Part shown: positions 10,798-22,858 of the stretch, in pieces
Numbering within the stretch: the stretch's first letter is position 1
How the letters are laid out: the number at the start of each line of letters is the position of its first letter
Source of the DNA: Rhizophagus irregularis
Lineage: Eukaryota; Glomeromycota; Glomeromycetes; Glomerales; Glomeraceae
Length of the DNA: 64,000 bases
Direction of reading: 5' to 3'
Assembly (NCBI RefSeq): GCF_026210795.1
Contig: NC_089447.1
Location: forward strand, 3,164,501-3,228,500
Notes under the pieces: generated by a model
The model's database searches: none
What the model was told of the DNA's origin: nothing
The model's input: only the letters and a program-made list of their open reading frames with translations
Position numbers and translations under genes: made by a program

Positions 10798-13700
10798 ATG
10801 AATTTTGCACAATGGAGGACACGCTCGATATTTTTTTTAACACTTTTAATTCATTTTTTCACATTATCAAATGGATATGAAACTCATGAATTTCTTGATT
10901 CTTCATCTATGTATCAAATTTATGATACAAAATCATATAATGATGGGACTGTATTATTACATATGATTAGTGGAAATATCGCAAATTGTTATAAACCCGA
11001 ATTATATTTTCGTTTAATTTATCCAAATGGAACGGTTAATTCTTTGAATATACCAGCGAAACAAATTCCTAGATTTAATTTTTGTAAAGTGTTAAATGAT
11101 ATCATATATCAACCTAATATTAAAGTTTGGCCTTTTGAACCAAATTTTGTTTATGTTACTTATCTTAATTCAAGTGGTATAGATGCGTCTGTTTATGGTC
11201 TTTTAATTAATTGGAGCGGTAAAATTTTGAGGTAAACTGGTAAATTTATATTATACACATATCATTAAATTTTTATTAAAACTTTTTTTTTCTTTTTATA
11301 ATTAAATAAATTTATATACATATTTTTGTGGAATTATTAGTAATTCATTCATAGATAAAGCTACCATTAATTTAAATGGAATAGTTTTTCCGCCAGGTCC
11401 TTTATATTATTCCAAAGGTAATAAAAATAATGGATTCTTGTACGTAAGAAAACAGAACACGAGTGATATTATTTGGAGTCATTATGCTCTTCCGTAAGTT
11501 ATTTCATTGTTTTTTTTGTAAGATAAAAACCTTTTTCCCCCCTAATAGATTAAAAAAAAAAAATTTTTTTTACCGGATTTTTTTTAATAATAGTACAATC
11601 CAAAGTAAACAATCAATTCAACTTTTACGCAAAGGAGTAATTAAAGGAGAAAAAGCAAAAGATGTTAAATTTTTTGGATTTTCACAATTTGCGAATGGAT
11701 TTTATTTAATTTTAGCAAGATCATATGATCATCCGGATGTAGCTTCATTCGATCTAGCAAATATTAATTTACGTATTGATGCATACTTTATAAATGCAAA
11801 TGGTATTAAAGAACCAGTACCAAATGTTATTTATCAAAGTCCTGTACGAAATCTAAATGTTACGGCAGTAACTTGTGGAATAGATTATAAAGGTCACGGA
11901 AATTCTTGTTTATTTTATCTTTCTATAAAAGAATCTTTGGAAAATTTATTTGGAGTAAGAATTAAATTTAGATCTAATGGGTAAATATTTTTCGTGCACG
12001 TGATTTCATTTTTCTTTATAATACAAATCATAAAATCATTTTAATTTTTACAGAGCTACTACAATGGTTAAAGAAGTGCCCGCATTAGGGGTTACGGGAA
12101 CACCTGAATTGAATCTTAAGTCATTAGTCTCTGGAGGGTAAATTATATGTAATTCTTTGTAGCATAGAGATCAATCTTTCTCAATCATTTTTCTTTTTCA
12201 GGTATTTATTTACTGTGCGTTATAATGAAAGAGATAAGCAATCAGTATACGGATATGTTCTTAACGCAACAGGATATATCCAAGGAAAATGGTAAGCGCG
12301 GCAGTAAAATCAGTATTTTGTTATAAATTCGCGTTCTTAAATTAAATTACATACCTTTAAATTCCAGGCCTTTACCACAACCAATCAGTACTACAGCAAG
12401 AGGTCAAGTCTTTGATATCCTTCCTAATGGTACAATCGTAGCAGTAACAAAACACGATAATAACAACTTTACAGTCATGACATCTGATTTCCCTAAATCT
12501 TTGATCGAAGGCGGTAAATGTTCTTATTTATAATTATACCTTCTTTTAAAAAGAGAACACTTAAAACATATTTTTTTTCTCTTAATTAGATGTTGGATAT
12601 TTTAATCCTTTAATTATTTCAACATATCCTTCTCTTAACGGTACAATTCCACTAAAGGCAACCAAACTAAATATTACTTATTCTGAACCTATTGCTATTT
12701 CTTCGCAAAATATTTCGATTTATCAATATTTTAGTGCAACAGGCTTTCATTTATTACGCCAAACATATCCTGCTTCCGTAGGATTTACGAAACTGAGCAG
12801 TGATAATAAAACTCTTATAATTGGTGCATTTGATAGTACTTTTAATAAACCTAATTCGAGTTATCATATTATAGTCGAATATGATGCAGTAAGGCTTATG
12901 AATAATGGTGAACCTATATTAGGAATTCAGGACAACGTTTGGAATATCACAACTGGTATGTCTATGAATTAAAACTATTCATTATATTTCTTTATTAATT
13001 AACATATCTTACATTCCTAATTTAGAGAATATGACAATTGGTCCTATCATAGTAGGAGGTAAGTTTGCCATTATCACGTGTATATTTTCTTTGTAAATAA
13101 AGGTAAATAAAAAAAATTTTTTTTTTATTTTAGCATCAGTGGTAGGGTTCGTTCGATTATCTCCAGAGGGCACAGAAAAATTCAATTCCCTTGATGAGAA
13201 AGGAAAGCTTAATTTTATGAATAATTTAGGCAAAGAATTAGCATTTATAGTTCCAATTGAAGGAAATCGTATAGTACCATTAAATCGGTACCAAGAAGAT
13301 CAAAAAACAAAAGAAAAGAGGATATTGTTAGCATATAAAATTGGACCGATTAATAACAATACTACTAATATTACTGCAATTGGTGAAAGTCCTGAAGGCA
13401 TAATGAATGATTTGCAAGCTTTGATAAGCCATGGTGGACTAACTTTAGTATCTAAATTGGAACATACTAAAAATTTAGATTATAGTTATGGATTTGTTAG
13501 AAAACGTAGGTTGATTTATTTATTCGTATTTTTACATTTTGAAATCATTTTAAAAAATTATAAAAATATTATAGGTGACATATTCCGAGATAATAGAACT
13601 CAGATAATTCTATTTGCCGTCTACCTCATTGTTGTGCTTTTATTAATATCAGTGGTCTACTGCTTAAACAGACGGGTAAAATAATAATAATTATATTAGA

Positions 13701-14999
13701 TACTTATTGATTTTTATAATATATTAAAATTTTTATGTTATAGGAAAAAATTGAGACAAAAATTGGTGTCGTTTTAAAATTTATTCTCGCACTTGTTACA
13801 TTCGTATTCTACACTATTCATACTTATGAAGATGCCAAAGATGTAGAAAGACTTGCTTTAGCAAGGTAATTTTATATCATTTTTTCGCATTGTATTAATG
13901 ATATACAAAACCACTAATATTTTTTTGTATTTTTAATTAGTGTATTACTTTTAATTCTTCCATTTGTTATAAAATTAAGTTTGGGGTTATTTATAATAAG
14001 TCGAGAATCTAAAACAAATCCTGCGTTTCATGTTTGGTTAGAAAAACATAGGATGATCACATTCTTTTTTACATTTTTATCAGGTGTAGATTTAGATGCA
14101 ATAACGGTATTGAGTTCAAAACTGGAAGAATCACTTAAAGCTCCTTTATCAGAAAAAGCAAATAAGCAGATTGATGATATCGAACATGTTGGATTTTTCT
14201 TAAAAGACTTACCCCAATTAGCGGTTCTTGTAAGTGTTTAAATACTTATTTTTTTCTTCTATTAAAATGCATAATTATATAAATTATATAATATTATGTT
14301 TAATATATAATGTAGGTTTTATATTATATAATGGCTTTAGATTACGGAATTGTTCCCTTTTTTGCCTTAGTTTCATTAATAATTTTAATAGTTTATGTAA
14401 TTATATGGAGATTATGTGTATGGTGTATTAGGAGAAGGAAAGATAGGAGACTTAAGTTAAGTAGAGTTTCAAGTGATGATTTATTAAGAGAATCGCCCAG
14501 TTCATCCGGTTCGAGTTGGTGGAAAAAATTAAGCCCCAGATTTATGACAGGGAAAGGTGATTCAAGTGATGATTTATTAAGAGAATCGCCCAGTTCATCC
14601 GGTTCGAGTTGGTGGAAGAATATAATTAGTAAACCAGGTTCATTGCTTGAGAAGCTCGGACTTGGTAGATTATCCAAATTATTTCGTAGAAAACATACTG
14701 TTGCTACTACTATAGTTGATGAATCAGGACATGTAATAGGAGAATTATCAAAAACAACAACAAAAACTCCACACGAACAAATGACGATAAGTCCTCAACA
14801 CGGAGGCGCATCAACTTCTCAACGCGGAGGCATGACAACAACAAGTTCTCAACGCGGAGGCTTGAAAGGTCCTCAACGTATCATTCATAAGGATGGAGGC
14901 TCTGAAACTCAAACTATTATTCAAGGTGAAGGAACAGAAGGAGATGAAGAATTTAAACAGCAAATTGTAGAAGAAGAAAAAGAAAAAAATGATAAATGA
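10798..14999 (+). CDS. Large multi-pass membrane protein with secreted-type ectodomain, family unknown
   Basis: Thirteen exons: 10798-11231, 11341-11493, 11594-11980, 12054-12137, 12202-12291, 12368-12513, 12590-12955, 13026-13058, 13134-13505, 13575-13675, 13744-13865, 13941-14229 and 14316-14999. All junctions are GT-AG with consistent phase, giving 1086 residues. The N-terminus is a signal peptide (hydrophobic core IFFLTLLIHFF, cleavage near residue 26). About 660 residues of ectodomain with many N-x-S/T sites follow. Then come hydrophobic helices near 698-717, 730-748, 764-782 and 869-890, with a possible one near 797-806. The tail is cytoplasmic, Ser/Arg-rich and then acidic (EEEKEKNDK end). 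It contains two copies of SSDDLLRESPSSSGSSWWK. The layout suggests a surface receptor or transporter-like protein, but no family is recognised. Intron 9 (13506-13574) is 69 nt and open in frame, so its use is uncertain. Confidence 0.8.
14468..14617 (+). repeat. Perfect 57-nt duplication in coding sequence
   Basis: Bases 14468-14524 recur at 14561-14617, 93 bases (31 codons) apart, with no mismatch seen. This duplicates the Ser/Trp peptide SSDDLLRESPSSSGSSWWK in the cytoplasmic tail of the membrane protein. The lack of synonymous change points to a recent duplication. Confidence 0.85.
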
Positions 15000-15569
15000 T
15001 CGATTCCCAAATAATATGATATCAAATACTGACAGGGAACATATAGTCAATAGAACAGAGGATGATTCCTTATAATAATTATATTTAGTAATCTGTGGTG
15101 TTAAAATTTCTTTATAAAAAAACTTGTGATAGTTTAATTAAACATTAATTTAACTTCTTTTTTGTGTATATAACTTTAAAACTAATATATACCGTATATA
15201 ATATATACAATATTTCTTTTCTTTGATCAATTTTTCTTTACTTCATCTCTACACTTAAATTATTTTTTTTTCTTGACTGTAATAAATATTTATTTCATAT
15301 GAATTTTCATATATTTGATGGATTGATTCAAAAATCGTTGATATTGACTGTTAATGTTAACTGTTGATTATGAGACAAATATGAAGACAAAAAATAAGAA
15401 CGAAAAATTTTGAGAGAATAAAGTGAGGAAAATCAAATGATTAACATCTAATTTATATTAATCAACAGTAATATTCCGATCAATCTCTGCAAAATCTTCA
15501 AAAAATGCCTGTATTATAAAAGCGTAAATTAAATTAATTAATTTGAAATTGATAACTAAAACAATTATT
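15000..15569. other. Convergent intergenic spacer
   Basis: This lies between the 3' ends of the membrane protein gene (plus) and the aminopeptidase gene (minus). It should hold both 3' UTRs and polyadenylation signals. AATAAA-like words occur on both strands, but none can be singled out. No gene is seen. Confidence 0.4.
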
Positions 15570-17920
15570 TTAAATGATGGTTATTACTTTGATTAACTTG
15601 ATAGCATGATCAACGTCCTTAGTTCCAGCAGTTTCTCTAATGGAATGCATACTCAATTGAGGATTTCCGATATCTATTTAATAAAAAAATGAATTGAATT
15701 ATTTTTTAGCTAAACAATAAAATCCTCATCTATTGTTTTACACATACCCAATGTCCTCAACCCAAGATTGGCACTAATCATAGGACCAATAGTTGAACCA
15801 CATGGAGAATCATTCCTAACAACAAAATCTTGTAATGGTACTTTATATTTTTTTGCGACTTGCCTTAATATCAAAGAAGTTACAGATGTAGTTGCATATC
15901 TCTAATATTAAAGCAAAGAAAGATATAAACACGTTTATATGAGAAGCCACAAAAGACGTGATATTGTATTAAATCACTCGCCTGATTAGCATTAGTCTTA
16001 ATAACTACTCCCTGGTTCATCTGTGGACGATGATTCTCTTCATGTTTTTCACTAAATAATTTATGGAAATAATTAATACAAAATAAGTATATTAAATATT
16101 TTCTTATCATACCAATAGTTTGGATGAACCGCTATAAGGAAGAAAAGAAAAAATATTAATAAGCTTAGTAAGATAATCTAATAAAACACATTTAACAATA
16201 TATTGTACCATGAGCCATGTCAGCACTAATCATAAAGCTCTTATGAATTGTTTCTTCAAATATAGTCTATTAAAGTTGTAATGTGGAAATTTAGTTTATG
16301 TTTATAATAGAATTTTGAATAAATACGAACATCATAACCAGGTTCAGCAAAAGCGCTACATATACGTCTCAAGGTTGTTTCTAAAAGAAGAGAATTAGCT
16401 CCATGAGCAGTTGTACTTCCAATTTCTTCGTTATCAAATAAAGTAATTAAACGAATATTTGAATCATCACATAAAGATTCAGAAATATTTTTTGTGCTAT
16501 TAATCAATCCCTATAAAATAAAATATTTTTTTTATGGTTTAGTATAAATTAATAATATGCCAAATCCATATAATAACTTACAATCAATAATGCGTACGAC
16601 ATCATCAAATTATCTAAACGGGCAGAGAAAATGAATTCTTCGTAAGCGCCCCCAATAGTTGAAGGTTGTGTGTCATAAAGACACAATTCAAAATCATGGA
16701 TCTCATTTACTTCTACAAATTGTGTAAAATTGGAAAATTAATAATATATATAATTTATTTACTTTCATTAGTCCGGAGCGTAGCGAAGGACCCTATATGT
16801 TCTAGCCGTGGTGGTACAAAATATCCCGTTGTCCGTCCGCTTGTTCTTTGAGTCGACGTTTAATTGGTTCTTATATTACACGAAATTATCTTGATCGGTT
16901 AATTGAGCATGTGGTTATCTACCTATATACTGATAAGCTCCGGGCTACGTAACGGTTTACCGTTTCCCTAGTTTAAAGATATATTACCTTTGCATTTAAG
17001 TTCTTGAGCAAGAATATCGAGCAGTGCAGGATGATGCTTCTCATTATTTTCTGCCAATCTTTTTGAAGAAATATTTATCAAATAAATTGAATTCATACGT
17101 ATATAGACTAAATTTAATACTCACTTATTTGAAACGGTTGCGATCAGTGGAGTTAAATGAACTTCATTATTGAATTTAAATCCTTCACGTACATCTCTAT
17201 CCAAGTGGATAGCTAATGTAGGAATACGAAGAATTGGCCTATATTTCATTTAGAATAAGTTGGGATACAAATACATATATATAATTTTAAAAAAGATTAC
17301 CTTTCGACCTTAACTAACTTATGTTCAAATTTGTTTTTTTCTGTCTCGACCATCACTCTCCCCGCAACGCTTAGATCACGATCAAACCAAGTATGCCTAA
17401 TTAAAAGAAAAAAAAATCAAACTTATAAAATTCTAAATTCTAAAAATAAATTTAAATTAACTTTTATTCTTACCAAAGACCACCTCCATAAGGTTCAACC
17501 CCAACTTGTAAATATCCTTCTTTTACTTTTTTAGAAATAGGTTTAACCTAAATGAAAGTTTAATTAAATAAAAAAAAGATAAAATTTTAAAAATTTTATT
17601 TCTATTATGAATTAATTTACCTTTAGACAAGGGGAATCGGTATGAGCCCCAGCCATAGAAAATCCATTTCCAGGTTCATATTTACCACCTATAGCAAAAG
17701 CAACAATAGTACTTCTATTTCTAGTAAAATAGTATTTTCCCTCCTTCTTTAATTTTCCCCTCCAGCTAACACATTCTTTAATTTCCTCATATTTTGCTTC
17801 TTTTAAACGTATTATTGCCTCTTCAACTGCATGAAATGGCGATGGAGAATTATTCACAAACTTAATAAAATCGGCGGCAGATGTTGAATTGTTATCCTGA
17901 GTTGAATTATGATATTTCAT
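15570..17920 (-). CDS. Aspartyl aminopeptidase, peptidase family M18
   Basis: Twelve exons on the minus strand: 17920-17621, 17547-17474, 17396-17301, 17238-17125, 17058-16988, 16712-16582, 16510-16331, 16266-16209, 16131-16113, 16051-15982, 15901-15748 and 15673-15570. They encode 456 residues, the normal length for DNPEP/Ape4-type enzymes. The metal and catalytic set of M18 is complete: H93 in AGAHTDSP, D252 in SARLDNL, E290-E291 in FDNEEIGS, D338 in SADMAHAVHPNY and H432 in SMHSIRE. Known role of the family: a zinc enzyme that removes N-terminal Asp/Glu from peptides, cytosolic or delivered to the vacuole. One intron (15981-15902) starts with GC rather than GT; the family-typical NANQ/RYAT junction decides it. 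The 275-nt intron 5 carries a foreign GC-richer block. The CAX gene lies upstream on the same strand. Confidence 0.93.
16755..16980. repeat. GC-richer block inside intron 5 of the aminopeptidase gene
   Basis: Introns of this gene are otherwise about 50-95 nt, but this one is 275 nt. The excess begins at a TCCGGAGCGTAGCGAAGGAC motif on the plus strand and runs to ACGGTTTACCGTTTCCC. It has clearly higher G+C than the flanking intron ends. It looks like an inserted short repeat (SINE- or MITE-like). No clear terminal repeats or coding capacity are seen. Confidence 0.5.
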
Positions 17921-18516
17921 GATTGGATAATTTTGAAAATGGTATAAGCTTGTAATACAAATTGGAAATGAAATTATCCATTTTGATCTTGGACAAACAA
18001 TTAACTATTGCATGAGAGTTTATTTTTTTTTTATCAAGGTTTATTTAAATTTTGTTTTATGAATAAAATTTATATTGCCTATTAATACGAACCTACCATA
18101 TATGTTCTTTTTTTCTTTCTCTTTTTAAAAAAATTTAATAAATAAGAACTTACCATATTAATTGAGTATAAATTTTCGTAGTTTATTTAAAATAATAAAA
18201 GACGAACTAAAAAATAGCTGCCTTTTGATTTTTCGCTTTTTTTATCAGTGCGTTACTGTAGTGTTACTATTACTGATCTGGTAATGATTTACTCAACTAT
18301 CAACTTTTTATTGGGTTCAAGATGTGTGTAATTCAATAGACATTTTTTATAAAAAAATACAATTTATCCCAACGAAAATTTAAGGTATAAAATAATAATT
18401 ATTGCATTGTTAAACATCGTTGCATATGAAAATTAAAGTTTCTGTATAAAATGCATCATATAAATTAGGAAAAATCAATATCGTCTTCTCATATCATTCT
18501 AACTAAAGTGGCTATT
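17921..18516. other. Intergenic spacer: aminopeptidase promoter side and CAX 3' end
   Basis: This AT-rich spacer separates two minus-strand genes. The part near 17921-18100 should carry the aminopeptidase promoter and the part near 18400-18516 the CAX 3' UTR. No specific motif or further gene is seen. Confidence 0.4.
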
Positions 18517-20042
18517 TTACAATTTCATTGGATATAAGAAGAAAGCTAAAGATATAATGGTATATGTAGCTAGCAACATAGCACCTTCAAACCAATTTGA
18601 TTTACCATCCTAAAAAAAAAACCATTACTAAGAATTTAAATTAAAAAGAACCGTTTAAACAAATAAAAGAATGCGTAAATTAAATACCAGAATAAGATAA
18701 TTTGTAATAATAACTGAAATGAATAATACTACAGTTTCAAACGGCTGAAAATACAAAGTTAAATCTTGTCCTATTATCCATCCGAGTATAACAAGGAATG
18801 GCGTAAGAAAAAGTGCGATTTGCTAGAGAAAAATTGAAAAAAAAAAATGTTGGCACAGTAAAAATATACATTGCACAATTGTTAGATCACTTACCATAGA
18901 GCTACCAGCAGCAATAGTGATAGCAAAGCTCATTTTATTTCTTGCTGAAGCATTAATAGCGGTTGTAAACTAGATAAGATAGAATCACATATTAATGATT
19001 TTTAAGAAAAATTTTTCGAGTCTCGATAAAATCGCGATAATTACCTCAGCAGCGTTACCAATGATAGGCAATAAAATCAAACCGATAAAGGTTTTACTTA
19101 ATCCAGAAGATTCAGCCATTCCTCTAATTGAATCAACTAAATATTCAGCAGATAAAGCTGCAATAAAGGTCACAACAACGAATAAAGCTAATACAGTACT
19201 AAGAGATAATTGAGGTTCTTCTTCTTCTTCTTCTATTTGATATAAATTCGAATGGGTTTTCAACTAATAAATCAAAAATAAGAAGTTAAATTTCACATAA
19301 TAAATACATTGCACCGAAAGATTGGGATAATTACTTGAAAAAAAATATAAAGAATATAAATTATTAATAAAATTATTGCTGATCCATGAGACAAGTCTAC
19401 AAGTTGTCTAGTACTTCCTCCATTATCATTAAAAGTATTACCGTTGACAGCAAAATTAAAAGCAGCAGGGATTATTAAACTAATACACGCTAAAGTCATT
19501 AAACCAGAAGAGGTTTGTGCAATAATCTGATTAAATACTTGTTGGTGATAAATAAATCCTCCTATAACAAAACTCATTCCTAATATTAATAGTAAATTTG
19601 AAATAATTGCACCAAGTAATGATGTTTGAACAACGCGTATCTCTCCTTTTGATAATGCTATTATTGAAACGATTAATTCTACTGCATTACCAAATGTAGC
19701 ATTTAACAAACAACCAATTGACTGACCAACTCTTAAACTAACATCCACCGTTGCAAAATCGTATAATTTGGATAATGGAAGTATAGCTAAAAAATTTAAA
19801 GTGAAAATCCAAGTATCGCTCCATTTAAATATATGAGCCAAATATCCAAATGGTATAAATATTAATAAACAATTTATCCATGAACAAGTAAGTATAATTT
19901 TAAGAGAATTGCGTTTATTTGGTGTGAGTGGCGAATCATTTAAAACCGCGGGAGTTGATGCATTATTTAAATTGTATGTTTCTTCATTTGGTAATGAACC
20001 ATAATCTGAATAGTTTAAGACCAGTGGTTGTCCCTCTGCCAT
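18517..20042 (-). CDS. Vacuolar Ca2+/H+ antiporter of the CAX family
   Basis: Five exons on the minus strand: 20042-19335, 19263-19045, 18969-18895, 18822-18688 and 18609-18517. All introns are phase 0 GT-AG, giving 409 residues, the usual CAX/Vcx1 length. Two Na_Ca_ex repeats are visible: the c-1 motif GNAVELIVSI at residues 118-127 and the c-2 motif GNAAE at 305-309. An acidic run of six Glu (247-252) lies between them, as in cation exchangers. About ten or eleven hydrophobic helices cover the rest. Family role: exchange of vacuolar protons for cytosolic Ca2+, clearing calcium after signalling. An oddity is that the position after GNAAE, usually His in CAX proteins as I recall them, is Phe310 and falls exactly at the exon 2/3 boundary. 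Confidence 0.93.
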
Positions 20043-21412
20043 ATCAAAAGAATTTTTTTTTTAAAAAAAAAACAGTTATGAAAAAATAGGAGTTATTTAT
20101 AATCAATCAGTAATTTATATATATAATAAATCAAGGCAATTTGCTTTTTGTCATTTGATCCGCGGAATAACAATCGAGGAGTTAAAATAATATTAAAAAT
20201 TATTCATGCAGATTTTACAATTGTTATTTAGGTCGGTTATCTCATTGTATCTGTATTAGCATAATAATAAAATTATTGGGAGTTTATTATAAAAATTGCA
20301 TGAACTATTATTGGATGATTTAAACTATATAAGTCTAATGCGGCACTACGTAATGATTTCATGCAGGTTTGCGGAATTCTTAGATTTCCCGATAATACAT
20401 AATTATCTGTTATTACTTTTTTTAGTAATATTGAAGATTGAAGTAATAATCGATTTTTGATAAATCATTTGTCAAAAAACGCCAAGCTTTTATTTTATCT
20501 AAGAAATCGATATCGACTGATAAGGAATAATGGGGAATATTGAGTAATTCAAGTATTCAGCTATTACATTTTTAGCGTTATGATGATATGATCAACGTTT
20601 CTCTTGCAAAAAGATCCGAGTTGTCATTTTTATCGGGTCTTTTATTATTAAAAATAAAGACTATCGGATTATAGTATGAATTTATTCAACAAGCGAGAAT
20701 GCTGCACAACAGTAAGTTATCTCTATAGTTTTTTGATTTCGAACTATTAATTAAAAATTGTTTAAGATCGAGAAAAGATTTCTCAATTATGGAATATTTT
20801 TTTTAAGATTAGGCGCTTTGATTATACACAATCCTGTAAACTCTAGTTTTCAATAACAACTTCACATGTAAAACGAATCGAATACGTTGTTAAAGTGCAA
20901 AAAAGAAAGATAGAAAATTGTTGCGGATTTTTCGGTGTTACAAGGAGTGTGATTTCTTCGACAATAATCATATGAATCATATCATTCGGTACACAAATTT
21001 TTGGTATCACTTTTAGATATGAAGGATTTTAAATGTAAATGTTATTAATGCGAAAGTTGCGTCTTTTCTTTATAATGTTCATTATGGAGTCACAAGTAAT
21101 TTCGTGCAACTCAAAACTAATATGGCGTGCCTGCGAAAAAGAATTCTCGCTTTTCTTAATTTTTTTTTTGTTAAATGTGGCACGTTAAATACCATTAAAA
21201 GTTGAAGCTATAAACAAAATTTGGGTAGAAAATCGTATTTATTGCTCGGTCGTCCTTCCACGTATTATATGTAAGTATAATTTGGTATAATGAATCTCTA
21301 ACGTCTAGTTGTAATTAATTTATGCTAAATTTTATTAAATATTTTAAAGTGTTGCGTGAAATTGTTCATGAGCACGTTTCTTGAGGAAATGCAAGCATGC
21401 CCTTCTGACGAT

Positions 21413-21441
21413 AGATATATATATATATATATATATATATA
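21413..21441. repeat. (TA)n microsatellite
   Basis: An uninterrupted run of about 14 TA units directly adjoins the GGATTCCGGCC block at 21444. Confidence 0.9.
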
Positions 21442-21443
21442 TC

Positions 21444-21520
21444 GGATTCCGGCCTTGGAATTCTGGACGGAAGGTGGGATTGGGGTTATGGAACGTTAGC
21501 AAGACCTTTACTAACGTTCC
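21444..21520 (+). repeat. Solitary unit resembling the 62-63 kb array
   Basis: A block starting GATTCCGGCCTTGGAATTC is followed by the inverted pair GGAACGTTAG (21490-21499) and CTAACGTTCC (21511-21520). The same order (a TTCGGCC..GGAACT core, then a GAACGTT/AACGTTC palindrome) is seen in each minus-strand unit of the array at 62.0-63.3 kb. This one lies on the plus strand. Confidence 0.45.
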
Positions 21521-22471
21521 CTTTTTGAAGCTAATTTTGAAGGGCAACATTAGTAACCGAGAATGAACGTATTGTGGGCTTGTAAAAAATTCTTTCTGAA
21601 ATATCAAGTTAATGCTGGAGATTTAGGGAAAAGGGAGTTTGAATGTGTATTACCTTCACGTCAAGATCATGTTAAAGAGATTCTTCTCTTTCCTGTCAAA
21701 CGTAAAACAAACAGAGAGCTTTGTTTTAGATAATAAATTTTGGAAAATAGCCTTAGAAATTGGGTTGGGAAAATTCTTGATGGGCTTATCCAGTGAGCTT
21801 TGTCTATTATATTAATTTTGGTCGGAAAGACAATAATGCTTTAGAATTTCATGGCCATTTTCATTCACGAAATAGTAATATGGAACTGAAAAAAGAAAAA
21901 AGAGAAAGTCAATAGTTGGTACTTGTAGTAAGATTTTTCCTTTCCAATTTTAAGGTCAGTTCATCCGTTTCATAATCAGTTGTGCTTTTGCTTTTTTAAC
22001 CAGTCTACTATAGTAGCATAGGAGTTAACTTCTGCATCATAGGAATTATACGTTCCATAATGATCCTAAACAATATTGCTTAAAAAAATTGGAATCTATC
22101 CAGTTGGCATGACCACAGCTTGCTGAGCTTGTAGTTATGGTTCCCTTTCTTAACAGTGTTTTGTGCTCTGGCAATGATATTGACCGAATTAATTGCTGTT
22201 ATTGCTCTTGAAATTTTCTGTGGAATTCATTTCTTCTTTTTGGAAAGCAGGAAAATGAGATGGCTAATATTGGTCAAGAAATATCTGATATAGAAAGATT
22301 TTTAGTTTAGATGAAAAGTTGGTAAACCAATGCAATTTGTAGAAGCTAGATCAAATAAATAATATAACAGTTCAATTAAAAAAAAAAAGAATAATTTCTT
22401 TTTCCATAGTATAGCTAAAAGATATTGACTTTTTCTGGCTTGCTAAATTTATATTTCAAATAAATTCATAT

Positions 22472-22858
22472 ACATATCCCTTAAATTGTAAAGATGAAAT
22501 TAATTTTAAAAAAATTTGGTTTTTTAAAATATTCAACATCTAATAATCATAAAAAATAGTTTATTAGATTCCTTTTATCAATATATACCTAATAGTAGCA
22601 ATTTTATATTTTTAAGATTAACAAAATTTTTAGATTTTTAAAATAATATAATTATAATTGGTTAATTTTAATTTTTAAACTCATTTATTTCTAACATTAC
22701 ATAATTCATTATAAAAAATTATTAATTAATAAATTTTTTTTACTTAAAAAAAGCTATAAAATTTATTATAATTTAATATATCATCTCAAAAAAAATATTA
22801 TTAACTAATTAGTAAAATTTGCAGGTAAATTTAGTTGCAAAATATTTAAAGAAAAATA
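22472..22858. mobile_element. Decayed copy of the 548-bp MITE family
   Basis: The left end ATCCCTTAAATTGT matches the TTATCCCTTAAACTGT end of the copy at 48874. Near 22822 the segment TTTGCAGGTAAATTTAGTTGC matches its other subterminal region. The interior is AT-rich and shorter than in the two better copies. Confidence 0.45.

Larger units (their letters stand above)
20043..22469. other. Intergenic region, possible decayed coding fragments
   Basis: The first few hundred bases upstream of 20042 should hold the CAX promoter; TATATATAATAAA occurs near 20118. No intact gene is seen. Around 21600-22300 base composition rises and short open stretches appear (for example a plus-strand frame near 21602-21733 ending in TAA), interrupted by stops. 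This suggests old coding debris, but no family is recognised. Confidence 0.35.

Noticed and set aside
21344..21607. Frames containing poly(Tyr-Ile)
   Set aside because: Created by the (TA)n microsatellite.
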